Virus record (IMG/VR): IMGVR_UViG_3300009593_000150
Coordinates: 1 to 21,130 of that record
Reading direction: 5' to 3' (one strand)
From: a virus
Length of the DNA: 21,130 nt
Shown piece by piece: positions 20,071 through 21,130 of the stretch. The notes under the pieces were generated by a model, which saw only the letters and a program-made list of their open reading frames with translations, did not search any database and was not told the origin of the DNA. The translations under genes were made by a program, and so were the position numbers. The stretch's first letter is position 1, and the number at the start of each line of letters is the position of its first letter.

Positions 20071-21044
20071 GAGAAACAGTAGATAATCATGCAGGTCCGA
20101 ACTGGATGCATGCGCAAGAAGTAACTGACATAAGGAATGTCATTATTCTTGCCGCAGAAGCAGACGGTTTGTTCCCTGTCAAGTACATGCCATCTGGCTA
20201 TGTGCAGGATGGGTCATTTCATGTCCCAATCTATGGGTCAGGCAAGTATAAAGGTGAGCCGAAAGACAGATATGTTATTCGCGCTGATCAACATGAGCAA
20301 CATGGAGGTGTTGTTCTTGGTACACACTCAGGTAAATATCCTGAGCGTGACGGATACAAGCATGTGTATGCAACGTTGGAGGATTTGTTTCCTGCTAGTT
20401 GTACTGGCGTGCATGTATTCGGTTCGGGTGAAAAGGTTGTTGTTGAACAGCAACTGGATGAGCCGTTGGACTTGGGCGATGGAGATACCATCCAACCGTT
20501 CATCTACACCCGAATGTCTTTAAATGGTGTCTGGAAAACAGAGATCATTCCTATGCAAAAGCGCCTGTCGTGTGAAAACATGTTGGGTCACACAGGACAA
20601 CTTGTGAGTGTCCGTGCTACGAAAAACCATGACGATATTCTTACGATGCGTTCGTCTGTGTTGGAAACTTCAATGCAGCAGGCTCGTGTGTTAAGAGACA
20701 TGGCTCGTGTGTTGAAGGATCAACAGTTCACAGACATACAGTTCCATGACATGGTGCAAGCGTTAGTTCCTCAGTTGAAAGAGGACGCTCCGCCACGTGC
20801 AATCACTAATCGCAACAAGAAAATTGCTGCTATGGGTGTTGCGTGGAAGGATGAAAAACTGGCGTGGTCATCTACGAATTATGGAAATAAGTGGCTCGCA
20901 TACAATGCGGTGCAAGGTGCTGAGCAGCACAAGATTAACAGCAACTACAAGACAGACGTAAAAGCGTATGATAAGTCGTATGCGTTGGCTTTGGATGGTA
21001 AAACACCTTTGGCTGATGCGGCGTTATCGTATCTTCGTACTTGA
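20067..21044 (+). CDS. DUF932-like phage/plasmid protein
   Basis: 325 residues. The start overlaps the previous stop (ATGA) and has GGAGG seven bases upstream. The layout fits DUF932 (phage/plasmid-like) proteins: an early mixed region (DIRNVIILAAEADGLF), DRYVIRADQHEQHGGVVLG (about 67-85) matching the RxD-x-LGVV step, YATLEDLF, FGSGEKVVVEQQL, then RLSCENMLG (167-175) matching CxNxL, followed by SVRATKNH (181-188) matching the R-H-T region, and a helical C-terminus. The cellular role of the family is not established; in phages it often sits near replication genes. The RHT motif reads RAT, so the match is approximate. Confidence 0.62.
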   Translation: MRETVDNHAGPNWMHAQEVTDIRNVIILAAEADGLFPVKYMPSGYVQDGSFHVPIYGSGKYKGEPKDRYVIRADQHEQHGGVVLGTHSGKYPERDGYKHVYATLEDLFPASCTGVHVFGSGEKVVVEQQLDEPLDLGDGDTIQPFIYTRMSLNGVWKTEIIPMQKRLSCENMLGHTGQLVSVRATKNHDDILTMRSSVLETSMQQARVLRDMARVLKDQQFTDIQFHDMVQALVPQLKEDAPPRAITNRNKKIAAMGVAWKDEKLAWSSTNYGNKWLAYNAVQGAEQHKINSNYKTDVKAYDKSYALALDGKTPLADAALSYLRT

Positions 21045-21065
21045 TTTGTGTGTGGCCGCTGCGCA

Positions 21066-21102
21066 GACCTCCACTCATCCCCTAAATGGGTGCGTGGCGG
21101 TC
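21066..21102 (+). terminator. Hairpin after the DUF932-like gene
   Basis: GACC/GGTC (21066-21069, 21099-21102), one T-C mismatch and CCAC/GTGG (21071-21074, 21094-21097) form a stem, with an inner CCC/GGG pairing (21079-21081, 21088-21090). No U-run follows. It may be a weak terminator or an intercistronic hairpin. Confidence 0.4.
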
Positions 21103-21120
21103 ATGCATCAACTAAACAAA

Positions 21121-21127
21121 AAGGAGA
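21121..21127 (+). promoter_or_regulatory. Ribosome site of the next gene
   Basis: AAGGAGA at the right edge, in an A-rich context, is a typical Shine-Dalgarno site. The start codon of another rightward gene should lie just outside the window. Confidence 0.6.
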
Positions 21128-21130
21128 AAC

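Overview
The window is part of the genome of a tailed double-stranded DNA phage (Caudoviricetes). It has two divergent gene blocks separated by a palindrome-rich control region at about 16.3-16.8 kb. The leftward block (minus strand, about 16.3 kb down to 1) is the packaging and virion block. Read in its own direction it encodes: small terminase; a secreted acidic surface protein; small membrane proteins; a large terminase split into ATPase and nuclease ORFs; two small proteins; portal; scaffold; major capsid protein; a small Cys/His protein; a head-tail adaptor; a large beta-rich tail (nozzle/stabiliser-like) protein; two tail fibres with S74-type self-cleaving chaperone ends; a membrane protein; and a lipoprotein cut by the window edge. 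No tape measure, tail tube or sheath gene was recognised. With the adaptor-nozzle-fibre order, this suggests a short-tailed (podovirus-like) particle. Gene starts are mostly set by good Shine-Dalgarno sites and by ATGA, TAATG or TTGA stop/start overlaps.

The rightward block (plus strand, 16.8-21.1 kb) looks like early genes. It holds small, mostly unrecognised proteins, two with Cys-pair (zinc-like) motifs and one with a single membrane segment, and ends with a DUF932-like protein. No DNA polymerase, integrase, lysin or tRNA was seen in the window.

The most unusual signal is in the early block. Three copies of a long, nearly identical stem-loop lie just before the first three early genes. 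They share the core CCCC-TCAT-TT-ATGA-GGGG and a bulged C in the same place. The outer stem differs between copies in a pairing-preserving way (GTATTTTTT/AAAAAATAC, GTTTTT/AAAAAC, GTGTTT/AAACAC). The coding sequences that follow are also packed with perfect 6-9 bp inverted repeats with 0-4 nt loops, far more than a rough chance estimate. The control region holds at least seven further palindromes, including repeats of TACTTAGTA.

Host: not determinable. Long Ser/Thr linkers, a PPC-like domain and an acidic region in one secreted protein, plus a lipoprotein with a GGLCEGLAVLS segment, resemble actinobacterial surface proteins from memory. An aquatic actinobacterial host is therefore a low-confidence inference.
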